Assembly (NCBI RefSeq): GCF_003001815.1
Contig: NZ_PVMZ01000021.1
Location: 124,001 to 188,000 of the forward strand
Direction of reading: 5' to 3'
DNA: 64,000 bases
Origin: Actinoplanes italicus
Lineage (GTDB): Bacteria > Actinomycetota > Actinomycetes > Mycobacteriales > Micromonosporaceae
Shown here: piece after piece, positions 39,625 through 47,863 of the stretch
How positions within the stretch are numbered: the stretch's first letter is position 1
Layout: every line of letters begins with the position of its first letter
Notes under the pieces: generated by a model
Seen by the model: only the letters and a program-made list of their open reading frames with translations
The model's database searches: none
What the model was told of the DNA's origin: nothing
Position numbers and translations under genes: made by a program

Positions 39625-40262
39625 TCGGAAACGCCGATCGAGGGCGTGGTAGTCACGGGCGTCGACGATGTCGGCGTGCCCGCCCTCCCAGCGGCAACGA
39701 TCAGAGTCACCCGGGTGTCCGAGGGCACCTGTTGGCCTTCCGCGGGATCACAGTCGATCACCGTGTCCGGCTCAGCGTCGCTCTCCCGCCGGATCACCCG
39801 CCATCCCAGATTGCTACGGGTCAGTGCCGCCTGCGCGTCCGCCAGCGGCATGCCACGCAATGCCGGAACGTTGACCTCCTGGTCGGCGGGCTCAGTCGTC
39901 GTCGCGGTGACCGCCGGCTCGGGTGTGGCGACACCAGGACCCGTCGCAGTCGGAAGCTGAGCGGCCGTAGGAGTGTCCTGCGGTGTCTCCGTGTCGTCGC
40001 CGAGGTTCTGCGCGATCAGCACGACCCCGAACCCCAGAAGGGTGAGGAGCACGAGCGAGATGCTGCCGACCGCGATCGGTGTCCACCAGCGGCCGGACGG
40101 CTCGGGGCGTCCGCGGTCGGCCCAGTCGCCCTCCTCGTCGTACGGATCACGGGGTACGGCACCGTGCGGGCGGACACCGGCGCGGCCGGTCCACACGTCG
40201 CGGTCACGATCGTCCGGTTCTGGACGGTCTTCTACGGGATCGGAATCGCGCTCCTCGGGCAT
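39621..40262 (-). CDS. Single-pass membrane protein with one PASTA domain
   Basis: A 213-residue protein with an acidic N-terminus (MPEERDSDPVEDRPEPDDRD), one transmembrane helix (about 73-95, IAVGSISLVLLTLLGFGVVL) and a Thr/Pro linker. The PASTA domain is NVPALRGMPLADAQAALTRS, LGWRVIRRESDAEPDTVI, then DCDPAEGQQVPSDTRVTLIV. A kinase domain is absent, so this is a stand-alone extracellular sensor or wall-binding module that might bind muropeptides like PknB. ATG 40262 is preceded by GGAAGGA. An upstream in-frame extension to 40433 overlaps the next gene's promoter. Confidence 0.82.
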   Translation of the reverse strand: MPEERDSDPVEDRPEPDDRDRDVWTGRAGVRPHGAVPRDPYDEEGDWADRGRPEPSGRWWTPIAVGSISLVLLTLLGFGVVLIAQNLGDDTETPQDTPTAAQLPTATGPGVATPEPAVTATTTEPADQEVNVPALRGMPLADAQAALTRSNLGWRVIRRESDAEPDTVIDCDPAEGQQVPSDTRVTLIVAAGRAGTPTSSTPVTTTPSIGVSD

Positions 40263-40408
40263 CACCGCGTTCCTTCCGCTCCGTACATCCGCGCTCATCG
40301 CAGCGTCAAGGTATCGAATCATGCGGGACCGGTGTGGTTTCCACCAGCGGAAAGCAACCTCCGCGGAGCATTTCCCAGACATCGGCGGTGACCAGTACAG
40401 TGCGCGAC

Positions 40409-41590
40409 ATGGCCGACAAGGGCTGGACATCACAAGCCGCCACGGCGGCCGGGATCGCGGCCGGCGCCGGCGCGGCGCAACTGGGTCTGGGATACGGACT
40501 GGGCGTCATCGCCTGGCCGGTGACCGCCACCGCGGCGGACAGCGTCTGGCTGGGCAGTCTCGGCTGGGCCACCTGGATCACGGCGAGCGCGACCGTGCTC
40601 GGCGCGGTGATCGCGGGGCGGCTCCGCGCGGGTCACCCCGGCCGGTGGCGTGCGCTCTGGCGGTTCGCGCTGGCGGTCTCCTCGGCACTCGGCGCGCTCG
40701 TCTCGGTCGCCCTGGTGGCATTGCCGGCGCGTGAGGCGGTCCGCGACGACACCCTCTCACCGCAGCTGGTGGCCGGTGGTCACGCGCTGGCCGGTCTGCT
40801 CGCGGGCCTGGTGATCGCGTTCTGGGCGGTGTCGTCCGGCCCGGTCGCGGTCAATCTGATCGGGACAGCCCTCTGGCTCTGGGCCCTCGCGATCGCCGGT
40901 GTGGTGGCCGAGCTGGCCGGCGGGGGTGAGTCCGCCACCTATCTGACCAGCTGGCAGTTCGCCGAGTCGGTCAACCCGTTCCAGTACGGCGGGATCTATT
41001 GGCCGAGTGCGCTGCTGACCCTGGGTGCGGCGTTCGCCATCGGCCTCATCGCGGCCGGTCCTGCGGTGGCACGGGGCGAGTTCGGACTGGGTACGGCGAT
41101 CTCCGGTGCGGTCGGGCCGCTTCTCGTGGCGTTCTCGTTCCTCACGCTCGCTCCACAGTTGACCGCTGCGATGGGGCCGCTCCAGTCGGCGTACCTCATC
41201 GCTCCCTATGCCGTTCTCGCCGGGATCGGTGGCTCCGCGCTTGCCGTGGGTGTCGGGAAGGGCTGGCGCAACCGGCTCGACCGTGCCGAGAAGCCGGCCC
41301 TGCCCGCCGCGCCGCAGCAGGCCGAGGCGCCGACGCAGGTCAGGGAGACGCCGAAGCCGAAGCCGACCGGGCGCGCGACGGCGCCGGTTCAGCGGGCGAC
41401 CGTCCCGGAGAAGCCGGCCACGCCGCCGGTCGTCGACCCGGAGATCGCCGCGGCCGCGAAGCCGTCCGGCCGTCCGCCGGCGAAGCGCAAGAACGGCAAC
41501 GGTGAAACGCCTCGTCAGACCATTACACCGCCACCGGCGAACCCGACGATCGCTCGGATCAACCCGGACAAACCAGCTTCCGACAAGTAG
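40409..41590 (+). CDS. Polytopic membrane protein with disordered basic tail
   Basis: A 393-residue protein with about eight transmembrane helices in residues 8-285 and a C-terminal cytoplasmic tail of about 110 residues rich in Pro, Ala, Lys (APTQVRETPKPKPTGRATAP). I do not recognise the family; it resembles uncharacterised actinobacterial membrane proteins. TACAGT at 40395-40400 places the transcription start at or near the ATG at 40409, so the message is probably leaderless. It is divergent from the PASTA protein gene and ends seven bases before the convergent GCS2 gene. Confidence 0.72.
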   Translation: MADKGWTSQAATAAGIAAGAGAAQLGLGYGLGVIAWPVTATAADSVWLGSLGWATWITASATVLGAVIAGRLRAGHPGRWRALWRFALAVSSALGALVSVALVALPAREAVRDDTLSPQLVAGGHALAGLLAGLVIAFWAVSSGPVAVNLIGTALWLWALAIAGVVAELAGGGESATYLTSWQFAESVNPFQYGGIYWPSALLTLGAAFAIGLIAAGPAVARGEFGLGTAISGAVGPLLVAFSFLTLAPQLTAAMGPLQSAYLIAPYAVLAGIGGSALAVGVGKGWRNRLDRAEKPALPAAPQQAEAPTQVRETPKPKPTGRATAPVQRATVPEKPATPPVVDPEIAAAAKPSGRPPAKRKNGNGETPRQTITPPPANPTIARINPDKPASDK

Positions 41591-41596
41591 GCGCGT

Positions 41597-43069
41597 TCAG
41601 ACCGGCCAGGTGTGGACCGGCTCGTTCGACCGCTGGTACTCGAGATAGCGCTGCGTCATCTCGCGCAGCGCGGCCGCGCGGTCCAGGCCGCGCTGTTCGG
41701 CGGCGTGAACCGCTCCGGTCTGCCACGTGGCGCCGTTACGGCCGGTCCGGCAGCGGTCGTCGATGATCCCGAGCAGCCGGTCGCGCTCAGCCGGGTTCAC
41801 GCCCAGTCGGTCCAGCCCGGCTCGCGCCCGCGGCAGCAGCACGTCGCGGACCAGGGTGGTGACCGGCACCTCACCCAGACCGGGCCACGTCAGACGTGCC
41901 GCGATGCCGTCCCGGGCGCCGGCCCGGAAGTTCGCCTCGGCGGTGCCGAACCCGAGACAGGCCCAGACCGGCGGGTCCTCCTCGGCGAGCTGGCGCACCA
42001 GTCCGAAGTAGAACGCCGCGTTGGCGACCAGATCGGCGACGGAGGGGCCGGCCGGCAGGACCCGGTTCTCCACCCGCAGGTGCGGGCGGCCGCCGGAGAC
42101 GTCGTAGACGGGACGGTTCCAGCGATACACCGTGCCGTTGTGCAGGCGTAGCTCGTACAGCTGGGGAATGCCGCCGGAGGCGAGGGTCGCGGCCGGGTCC
42201 TCCTCGCTGAGTTCCGGCAGCAGGGGCGGGAAGTACCTGAGGTTCTCCTCGTAGAGGTCGAGGACCGAGTCGATCCAGCGATCGCCGAACCAGACCCGGG
42301 GACGGACCCCCTGCGCGCTGAATTCCTCCGGCCGCGCATCGGTGGCCTGCTCGAAGAACGGGATCCGGGTCTCGGCCCACAGCCGGCGGCCGTAGAGGAA
42401 CGGCGAGTTCGCGCCGAGCGCCAGTTGCACACCGGCGACGGCCTGAGAGGCGTTCCAGTAGCGCCCGAAATTCTCCGGTGCGACCTGGATATGGAACTGG
42501 GTGCTGGTGCACGACGCTTCCGGCGCGATGGTGTCGCTGCTGCTCACGAGGTTCTCCGTGCCGTCGATCCGGATTCGGAAGTCGTCACCGCGGGCCCCGG
42601 CGATCTCGGCGTCCAAGGCCCGGAACCGCTCGTTGTCGGAGAGGTTGGCGAGCACCAGGTGATCCGGGGCGAGGGTGGGCAGCATGCCGATCAGCAGCAG
42701 ATGGCATTCGTCCTTGCGGGCGCACTCGGACGCACCGCGCAGTGCATCCAATATGTCCTCCTCGAACTCGGCCAGTCCCGAGCCGGCCAGTCGCCGGGGT
42801 GGCACGTTGAGTTCGAGGTTGAAGCGACCGAGCTCGGGCTGGAAGCGTGGATCGTCGAGGTCGGCGAGGATCTCGGCGTTGCGCATGGCCGGGCCGGCGT
42901 CCGCGTCGACCAGGTTGATCTCGATCTCCAGGCCGGTGGTCGGTCCGTCCGTCTCGAACGGTTCGGAGTCCAGCATCCCCGCCAGCACGTCGAGGCAGTC
43001 ACGTACCTTCCGGCGAAAGAGCACCCGGTCGTGCGGCGAGAAGACGGCGGTCACCAGATCCTTGCCCAT
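41597..43069 (-). CDS. Glutamate-cysteine ligase family 2 (GCS2) protein
   Basis: A 490-residue ATP-grasp-like ligase. GCS2 features include the N-terminal GLEIEINLVDADAGPAMRNA, GRFNLELNVPPRRLAG, CTSTQFHIQVAPENF and LEGLLG-like LHNGTVYRWNRPVYDVSGGR, with LRVENRVLPAGP. Members link glutamate and cysteine or a related amine; actinobacteria that make mycothiol do not need glutathione, so the product here is uncertain (ergothioneine's EgtA is a related family). GGGAGGG precedes the ATG. It is upstream of no other gene; the YceI terminator isolates it. Confidence 0.85.
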   Translation of the reverse strand: MGKDLVTAVFSPHDRVLFRRKVRDCLDVLAGMLDSEPFETDGPTTGLEIEINLVDADAGPAMRNAEILADLDDPRFQPELGRFNLELNVPPRRLAGSGLAEFEEDILDALRGASECARKDECHLLLIGMLPTLAPDHLVLANLSDNERFRALDAEIAGARGDDFRIRIDGTENLVSSSDTIAPEASCTSTQFHIQVAPENFGRYWNASQAVAGVQLALGANSPFLYGRRLWAETRIPFFEQATDARPEEFSAQGVRPRVWFGDRWIDSVLDLYEENLRYFPPLLPELSEEDPAATLASGGIPQLYELRLHNGTVYRWNRPVYDVSGGRPHLRVENRVLPAGPSVADLVANAAFYFGLVRQLAEEDPPVWACLGFGTAEANFRAGARDGIAARLTWPGLGEVPVTTLVRDVLLPRARAGLDRLGVNPAERDRLLGIIDDRCRTGRNGATWQTGAVHAAEQRGLDRAAALREMTQRYLEYQRSNEPVHTWPV

Positions 43070-43179
43070 GTGCCCTCCCGGGACGGCTGAGGACGAAACC
43101 GACGTCGATCACCGCTCTGTGACCGAACGCATGCGCTCGGTTCACCCTGCCATCTCGGGCAGAGGACCGCCAGAGATTC

Positions 43180-43211
43180 GAAAAGCGCCGCCCGGATCCC
43201 CGGGCGGCGCT
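43180..43211 (-). terminator. Terminator after the YceI gene
   Basis: A 12-bp stem (AGCGCCGCCCGG with CCGGGCGGCGCT) and four-base loop, followed on the minus strand by TTTTCG. Confidence 0.88.
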
Positions 43212-43226
43212 GTCGAGTGTGGATCG

Positions 43227-43805
43227 TCAGGCGGCCGGCTGCTGCAGGACGGCCTCGCCCTCGATCTCGATCTTCACCTTCTTGCTGACCATGAAGCCAC
43301 CGGACTCCAGGGCGACGTTCCAGGACAGACCCCAGTCGTCGCGGTCGATCTCGGTGTGCGCGCTGAAACCGAAGACATGCTGCCCGTACGGGCTGGTGGT
43401 GGCGCCCTCGAACTCGACGACCAGCTCGACCGGCCGGGTCACGTCCTTGATGGTGAGCTCACCGTCGAGTACGAACTCGGCGCCGGCGTGCGACTTCACA
43501 CCGGTGCTGCGGAACTCCATGGTCGGGTACTTCTCCACCTCGAAGAAGTCGCCGGTGCGGAGGTGGTTGTCCCGATCGACCTGACCGGTCTCGACGCTGC
43601 CGGTCTTGATGGTGGCGGTGACCGAGGAGTCGAGCGGGTTCTCGCCGACGACGATCGTGGCGGTGGCCTCGGCGAACTGGCCGCGGACCTTGCTCACCAT
43701 GAGGTGCTTCACCACGAAGCCGACCCGCTTGTGCGCCGCGTCCAGCTCGTAGGTGCCGGCGGCGGGGATCTGGAGGCCTTCGAACTCACGGGTGCTGACG
43801 GTCAT
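43227..43805 (-). CDS. YceI-family lipid-binding protein
   Basis: A 192-residue protein of the YceI beta-barrel family. Motifs: AGTYELDAAHKRVGFVVKHL, TGQVDRDNHLRTGDFFEVEK, YPTMEFRSTGV, LTIKDVTRPVELVVEFEG and WGLSWNVALESGGFMVSKKV. YceI proteins bind polyisoprenoid-type lipids; no signal peptide is seen, so it is probably cytoplasmic as in other actinobacteria. GAGAAGG lies seven bases before the ATG. It is divergent from the MarR gene, which probably controls it. Confidence 0.93.
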   Translation of the reverse strand: MTVSTREFEGLQIPAAGTYELDAAHKRVGFVVKHLMVSKVRGQFAEATATIVVGENPLDSSVTATIKTGSVETGQVDRDNHLRTGDFFEVEKYPTMEFRSTGVKSHAGAEFVLDGELTIKDVTRPVELVVEFEGATTSPYGQHVFGFSAHTEIDRDDWGLSWNVALESGGFMVSKKVKIEIEGEAVLQQPAA

Positions 43806-43852
43806 GACACTGCCTTCTCTCGAAGCTCTGCGGGATGCTTGTCTGACGGAGC

Positions 43853-43874
43853 AACTATATGCTCGACAATATTC
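43853..43874. promoter_or_regulatory. Divergent promoter region between YceI and MarR genes
   Basis: The AT-rich core TATATGCTCGACAATATT has ATAT arms around an eight-base centre. It sits about 50 bases from YceI and 35 bases from MarR and is a plausible MarR-dimer site. The proposal rests on position and symmetry. Confidence 0.4.
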
Positions 43875-43905
43875 CTCCTGTCAAGTGCCTGCTAGAGTCG
43901 ACCTC

Positions 43906-44391
43906 GTGAACAAGGACCTGGACGACCCACGCCTCACCGCAGTCGGACTGCTCGCGGAGGCGTACACGGGATTGATGAACCGGCTCGCCGCGCAGTTCGA
44001 GGAGCACCGCCTGTCACAGGTGGAGTTCGAGGTGCTGATGCGGCTCGCCCGGTCCCCCGGCAACCACCTGCGGATGACCGACCTGGCAGGGCAGACCACG
44101 CTGTCCACGAGCGGCGTCACCCGGGTCGTGGACCGGATGGAGCGCACCGGCCTGGTCCGCCGGGAGGCGTGCCCCAGCGACCGGCGTAGTTCCTACGCGG
44201 TGATCACCGACGCCGGCATGCAGCGGCTCTCCGACGTCCTGCCGGGGCACCTCGAGCTGGTCCAGCGGTGGTATGTGGGTCTGCTGCCCGAGGCGAGACT
44301 CGCCGAGCTGCTCGACTCCCTGCGCACGATCCGCGACGCGGTCAACCCATGCGCGACGGCGGGCAGCGCGGAGACCGCACTGCCCGCCTGA
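43906..44391 (+). CDS. MarR-family transcriptional regulator
   Basis: A 161-residue winged-helix repressor with the MarR core: LSQVEFEVLMRLARSPGNHL, MTDLAGQTTLSTSGVTRVVD and RMERTGLVRREACPSDRRSS, the last being the wing. Dimerisation helices flank it. It is divergent from yceI; MarR proteins commonly repress adjacent divergent genes until a lipophilic or redox signal binds. GTG 43906 is the start closest to the conserved N-terminus. The ligand is unknown. It is convergent with the second acyl-CoA dehydrogenase. Confidence 0.93.
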   Translation: MNKDLDDPRLTAVGLLAEAYTGLMNRLAAQFEEHRLSQVEFEVLMRLARSPGNHLRMTDLAGQTTLSTSGVTRVVDRMERTGLVRREACPSDRRSSYAVITDAGMQRLSDVLPGHLELVQRWYVGLLPEARLAELLDSLRTIRDAVNPCATAGSAETALPA

Positions 44392-44403
44392 CGACCTTGA
44401 GAT

Positions 44404-45561
44404 CTACAGCCCGAGGCCCCGGGCGATGAGCATGCGTTGCACCTCGGACGTGCCCTCGCCCACCTCGAGGATCTTGGCGTCCCGATAGAACCGGCCGACC
44501 GCCGACTCGTTCATGAAGCCGTAGCCGCCGTGCACCTGGGTGGCCCAGCGACTGTTCTCCATGGCCGCGTTGCTGGCGTTCAGCTTGGCGATCGCGGCGT
44601 ACCGCTTGAAGTCGTCGCCGGCGAGCATCCGCGAGGCGGCGTCGTAGTAGCCGAGCCGCGCCGTGTGCGCACGCAGGTCCATGTCGGCGATCAGGAACTT
44701 GACCGCTTGGTAGTCGCTGATCGGGTGCCCGAAGGCGCTGCGGTTCTTCGCGTAGGTCACCGACTCGTCGACGCACCCCTGGGCCAGGCCGACCGAGAGC
44801 GCGGCGATCGCGATCCTGCCCTCGTCGAGGATGCGCAGGAACTGGGCGTACCCCCGGCCGCGCTCGCCGAGCAGGTTGGCGGCCGGAACCCGTACGTCAT
44901 CGAAGGAAAGCTCGTGGGTGTCCGACGCGCACCAGCCGACCTTGGAGTAGCCGGGCGCCACGGTGAAGCCCGGGGTCCCCGACGGCACGATGATGGTCGA
45001 CAACTCCTTGCTGCCGTCCGGATTCGTGCCGGTCACCGCCATCACGTTGACCAGACAGGTGATGTCGGTGCCGGAGTTCGTGATGAACGCCTTGGTTCCG
45101 TTGATCACCCATTCGCCGGTGTTCTCGTCGAGCACCGCCCGGGTCAGCGTGCCGGAGGCGTCCGATCCGGCGCCGGGTTCGGTAAGGCCGAACGCCGCGA
45201 GCGCCTCACCGCTGGTCAGCCGGGGCAGCCACTGTTTGCGCTGCTCGTCGGTGCCGAAACGATAGATCGGCATGGCGCCGAGCGAGACCGCCGCCTCCAG
45301 GGTGATCGCGACCGAGCTGTCCACCCTCGCCAGTTCTTCGAGAGCCAGGCAGAGCGCAAAGTAGTCGCCGCCCATCCCGCCGTGCTCCTCGGGGAAGGGC
45401 AGCCCGAAAAGTCCCATGCTGCCCATCTGGCGGATGACTTCGTACGGGAAGGTCTTCTTCTCGTAGTGCTCGGCGATGACCGGAGCGACCTGTTCGCGGG
45501 CGAACTGCCGGACACTGTCCCGTAACTCTTCGTATTCTTTGTCGAGCCGGAAGTCGACCAT
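44404..45561 (-). CDS. Acyl-CoA dehydrogenase (short/branched-chain type)
   Basis: A 385-residue flavoenzyme of normal length. It has LALEELARVDSSVAITLEAA, AAFGLTEPGAGSDASGTLTR, NGTKAFITNSGTDITCLVNV and the C-terminal YGFMNESAVGRFYRDAKILE with VGEGTSEVQRMLIAR. The catalytic glutamate is in the last of these (EVGEGT). The substrate is short- or branched-chain acyl-CoA by homology; isobutyryl- or 2-methylbutyryl-CoA is likely. GAGGG precedes the ATG. A TAACG-AG-CGTTA palindrome is just upstream. Confidence 0.93.
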   Translation of the reverse strand: MVDFRLDKEYEELRDSVRQFAREQVAPVIAEHYEKKTFPYEVIRQMGSMGLFGLPFPEEHGGMGGDYFALCLALEELARVDSSVAITLEAAVSLGAMPIYRFGTDEQRKQWLPRLTSGEALAAFGLTEPGAGSDASGTLTRAVLDENTGEWVINGTKAFITNSGTDITCLVNVMAVTGTNPDGSKELSTIIVPSGTPGFTVAPGYSKVGWCASDTHELSFDDVRVPAANLLGERGRGYAQFLRILDEGRIAIAALSVGLAQGCVDESVTYAKNRSAFGHPISDYQAVKFLIADMDLRAHTARLGYYDAASRMLAGDDFKRYAAIAKLNASNAAMENSRWATQVHGGYGFMNESAVGRFYRDAKILEVGEGTSEVQRMLIARGLGL

Positions 45562-45595
45562 CTCAACCCTCGCATCCGCATCCGAGACGCCGAAC

Positions 45596-45609
45596 TTAAC
45601 GAGCGTTAG
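45596..45609. promoter_or_regulatory. TetR-type operator before the second acyl-CoA dehydrogenase
   Basis: TTAACGAGCGTTAG carries TAACG / CGTTA arms with a two-base centre, 35 bases upstream of the ATG. A very similar sequence (TTAACGATCGTTCA) lies upstream of the TetR gene at 48502-48516. The match of 13 of 16 bases including CTTAACGA suggests one regulator. Confidence 0.55.
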
Positions 45610-45642
45610 GCTATCTCACTCTGTGGACCGGGGCAACGGCGA

Positions 45643-45672
45643 ACGGGAGCCCCCAGCACTGGGGACTCCCGT
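45643..45672 (-). terminator. Hairpin downstream of the chaplin-like gene
   Basis: Arms ACGGGAGCCCCCAG and CTGGGGACTCCCGT with a CA loop and one mismatch, 114 bases past the chaplin stop. The plus strand has CCGTTTTC next to it, so the direction of action is not certain. Confidence 0.6.
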
Positions 45673-45785
45673 CCGTTTTCACTGCTACCGGCACCGTGGA
45701 GTAGCGCCGGCGGTCATCGGCACCTGAGGGAGCCGACGCGAGTCGCGCCCGGGACCGGCGCAACCCGGTATTCCGCTACGCGGGT

Positions 45786-47099
45786 TCAGCGCAGCGTGTT
45801 CAGCAGGTCCAGACCACCCAGACCGGCGGTGCCGACGCCACCGAGGTCACGGGTCAGACCCGCCACCGGGGAGTTCTCGGCGCTACGGCCGCCGACCTTG
45901 TCGCCGTACTTGTCCGGGCTGACGTAGCCCTTGTCGTCGTCGACAGCCGGGTACTCGTCGGCCGGGTACTCGTCGGCGTCGTCGGCCGGGTACTCGTCGT
46001 TGCCGCGGTTGCCGCCCTGGCCGTACCCACCGTTGTCGCCCTTGACGTTTCCGTCGTTGTAGCCACCCTGGTCACCGCGGACGTTGCCGTCGTCGTCCTT
46101 GCCGCAGTTGTCCTTGGGGTTGCCCTGGTGGCCCTTGTGGCCCTTCCAGTCGTCGCAGTCGTTGCCGAAGCCGTGACCCGGGTAGACGGGGTAGACCGGG
46201 ACGAGCGGCTTCACCCACTGGGCCGGCTTCTGGTAGGCGACACCGCCGCCGACGTGGTTCGCGCAGGCACCGAACGCGCTGGCGTAGCCGAGCACACCGA
46301 GCGAGTTGCCGCACGCGTTGACCGGAACGGTGATCGGCGCCGCGAACTGGGTGCCGTTCAGGGTGCCGTGGTTACCCCAGGTGGCCTGGTTGACCGCGGC
46401 GGCCGGCCACACCCACGAACCGCTCTCGGTCCGCTTGGCGGCCTTCTTGCCCTTGCTCTCGGCCACGTGCGGGGCCTTGCGGGCGAAGGTCGGGCCGACC
46501 TGGTTGGCACAGGCGCCGAACGAGTTGGCCGCACCGACCAGGGCGAGCGAGTTGCCGCACGCGTTGACCGGGATGGTGACCGGCACTGCCACCTGCGTGC
46601 CGTTCAGGGTGCCGTAGTTGCCGAAGCTGACCTGGTCGGTGGTGCCACCGCCGATGCCGCCACCCCAGCCGTGCTCGGTGGCCTTGGTGCTCTCGACCCG
46701 GTTGGCGGAGACACCGGTGGCGCTCGCCTTGCCACCGACTGCGGCCGCGTTGCCGGAGACGTTGACCGGGACGGTGATCGGAACCGCGACCTGGGTGCCG
46801 TTCAGGGTGCCCTTGTTCTGGAACGAGGCCTGACGGGTCCCGGAGCCGTTGCGGCCGCTCTCGACCTGGTTGGCGCCCACGCCGAAGCTCTGCGCCTGGC
46901 CCAGGACGCCGGCCGAGTTGCCGACCAGGTTCACCGGCACGGTGACCGGGATGGCCACCTGGGTGCCGTTCAGGGTTCCGAAGTTGCCGAAGGTGGCCTG
47001 GTCGACGTCGGCCTGCGCCATGGCGGCCGGCGCGAGCAGCAGAGCGCCCGCGGCGAGGACCCCGACACTCAGAGTCTTACGAACCCAAGTCTTCTTCAT
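45786..47099 (-). CDS. Chaplin-like secreted protein with four chaplin domains
   Basis: A 437-residue protein. Residues 1-29 form a signal peptide (KKTWVRKTLSVGVLAAGALL). Four chaplin-type repeats follow, each with GTLNGTQ(V/F)A(I/V/A)P(V/I)T(V/I)PVN and a GNS core. Repeats 3 and 4 have the Cys pair (NACGNS...GACAN); repeats 1 and 2 have no Cys at those places. The C-terminal 190 residues are hydrophilic, with two GNPKDNCGKDDDGN and YPADDADEYPADEYP-type stretches. There is no sortase motif, so it is probably secreted and not wall-anchored. Chaplins assemble amphipathic amyloid films on aerial hyphae or spores. A hairpin overlaps its ribosome site. Confidence 0.85.
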   Translation of the reverse strand: MKKTWVRKTLSVGVLAAGALLLAPAAMAQADVDQATFGNFGTLNGTQVAIPVTVPVNLVGNSAGVLGQAQSFGVGANQVESGRNGSGTRQASFQNKGTLNGTQVAVPITVPVNVSGNAAAVGGKASATGVSANRVESTKATEHGWGGGIGGGTTDQVSFGNYGTLNGTQVAVPVTIPVNACGNSLALVGAANSFGACANQVGPTFARKAPHVAESKGKKAAKRTESGSWVWPAAAVNQATWGNHGTLNGTQFAAPITVPVNACGNSLGVLGYASAFGACANHVGGGVAYQKPAQWVKPLVPVYPVYPGHGFGNDCDDWKGHKGHQGNPKDNCGKDDDGNVRGDQGGYNDGNVKGDNGGYGQGGNRGNDEYPADDADEYPADEYPAVDDDKGYVSPDKYGDKVGGRSAENSPVAGLTRDLGGVGTAGLGGLDLLNTLR

Positions 47100-47101
47100 C
47101 A

Positions 47102-47117
47102 GAAAGGGATGCCTTTC
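47102..47117 (-). promoter_or_regulatory. Hairpin over the ribosome site of the chaplin-like gene
   Basis: GAAAGG-CATC-CCTTTC in the mRNA sense (6-bp stem, four-base loop) ends two bases before the ATG. The 5' arm GAAAGG is the only purine-rich ribosome-site candidate, so folding would hide it. Possible translational control of a structural protein; untested. Confidence 0.4.
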
Positions 47118-47863
47118 ACAAATGGTCAGCAATGAAATGCGCGTATTCAGTTGAGTCCCCGTTTTCGGGCGCAGCGGTGCCCTGGCGCGGTTTCTCCAGC
47201 CCTGACTCCGCCTGTCGACGCGCGCCCACGAGGTGACGCTTCGAGCTGCGGTGAAGGAAAAGTCCTCGAGCCCGCGCACGATTCGCCGCTTGTTCGCAAA
47301 CGGTTGGGGAATCGTGCGGCCCGTACGCTCTACGAAGCGTCAGCGAGGTGTTTCACGGTCCCCGACGGCACGGGCAGCGCCCGGTCGTCCGCCGTGCCCC
47401 CGCTGGCACGCGGGGGTGCGGTCGCCGTACGCGGCAGCGCGCCGACGGACTCCGGCGGCTGGGCAGCCGCTTCTAGGAGATCGTTCGACCGCGGGTTCGT
47501 GCTCGGCCAGTACGCCGACGACGTGTGCACGCGGGTGCCACCGGGATTCGGTGTGTTCCGCGCGGCGCTCCGGCCGCCGCTCCGCCCCCTGGCTGTGGGA
47601 CGGCATGAGCGGGGAGCCGCCGTGGGTGATCGCCGAGGACCGGCGTGCGGTGCGCTCGTCGCGCCCGACCTCCCGACCCGTCATGATCTACCCCTCGTCG
47701 TCGACCCTGTGACCGATTGGACCTGTTCGCCATGAAGTTCCGGAACAGGTGGGTATTGGTCACTCGGTATTGGTAACGACGGGAGCGCGCGGAAAGTCAC
47801 GCGGACAAATCGGAAAACTAAGCGCGGGAAAGCGCGTTGAGAATCACACGGGAACTTGTGTAG
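47118..47863. other. Intergenic region with no supported gene
   Basis: About 745 bases upstream of the chaplin-like gene. Several frames are open on both strands, but none has a convincing start, motif or codon pattern. The first part is probably the chaplin promoter region. The remainder may be a decayed gene. Confidence 0.5.

Noticed and set aside
44437..45525. Plus-strand open frame opposite the second acyl-CoA dehydrogenase
   Set aside because: Shadow frame without start context; the opposite strand carries intact acyl-CoA dehydrogenase motifs.
45786..47099. Sortase substrate role for the chaplin-like protein
   Set aside because: Its C-terminus (GLDLLNTLR) has no LPxTG or LAxTG motif followed by a helix and basic tail.
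47151..47735. Plus-strand open frame of 194 codons next to the chaplin gene
   Set aside because: No ribosome site, no domain and irregular codon use; kept as an unexplained gap instead.
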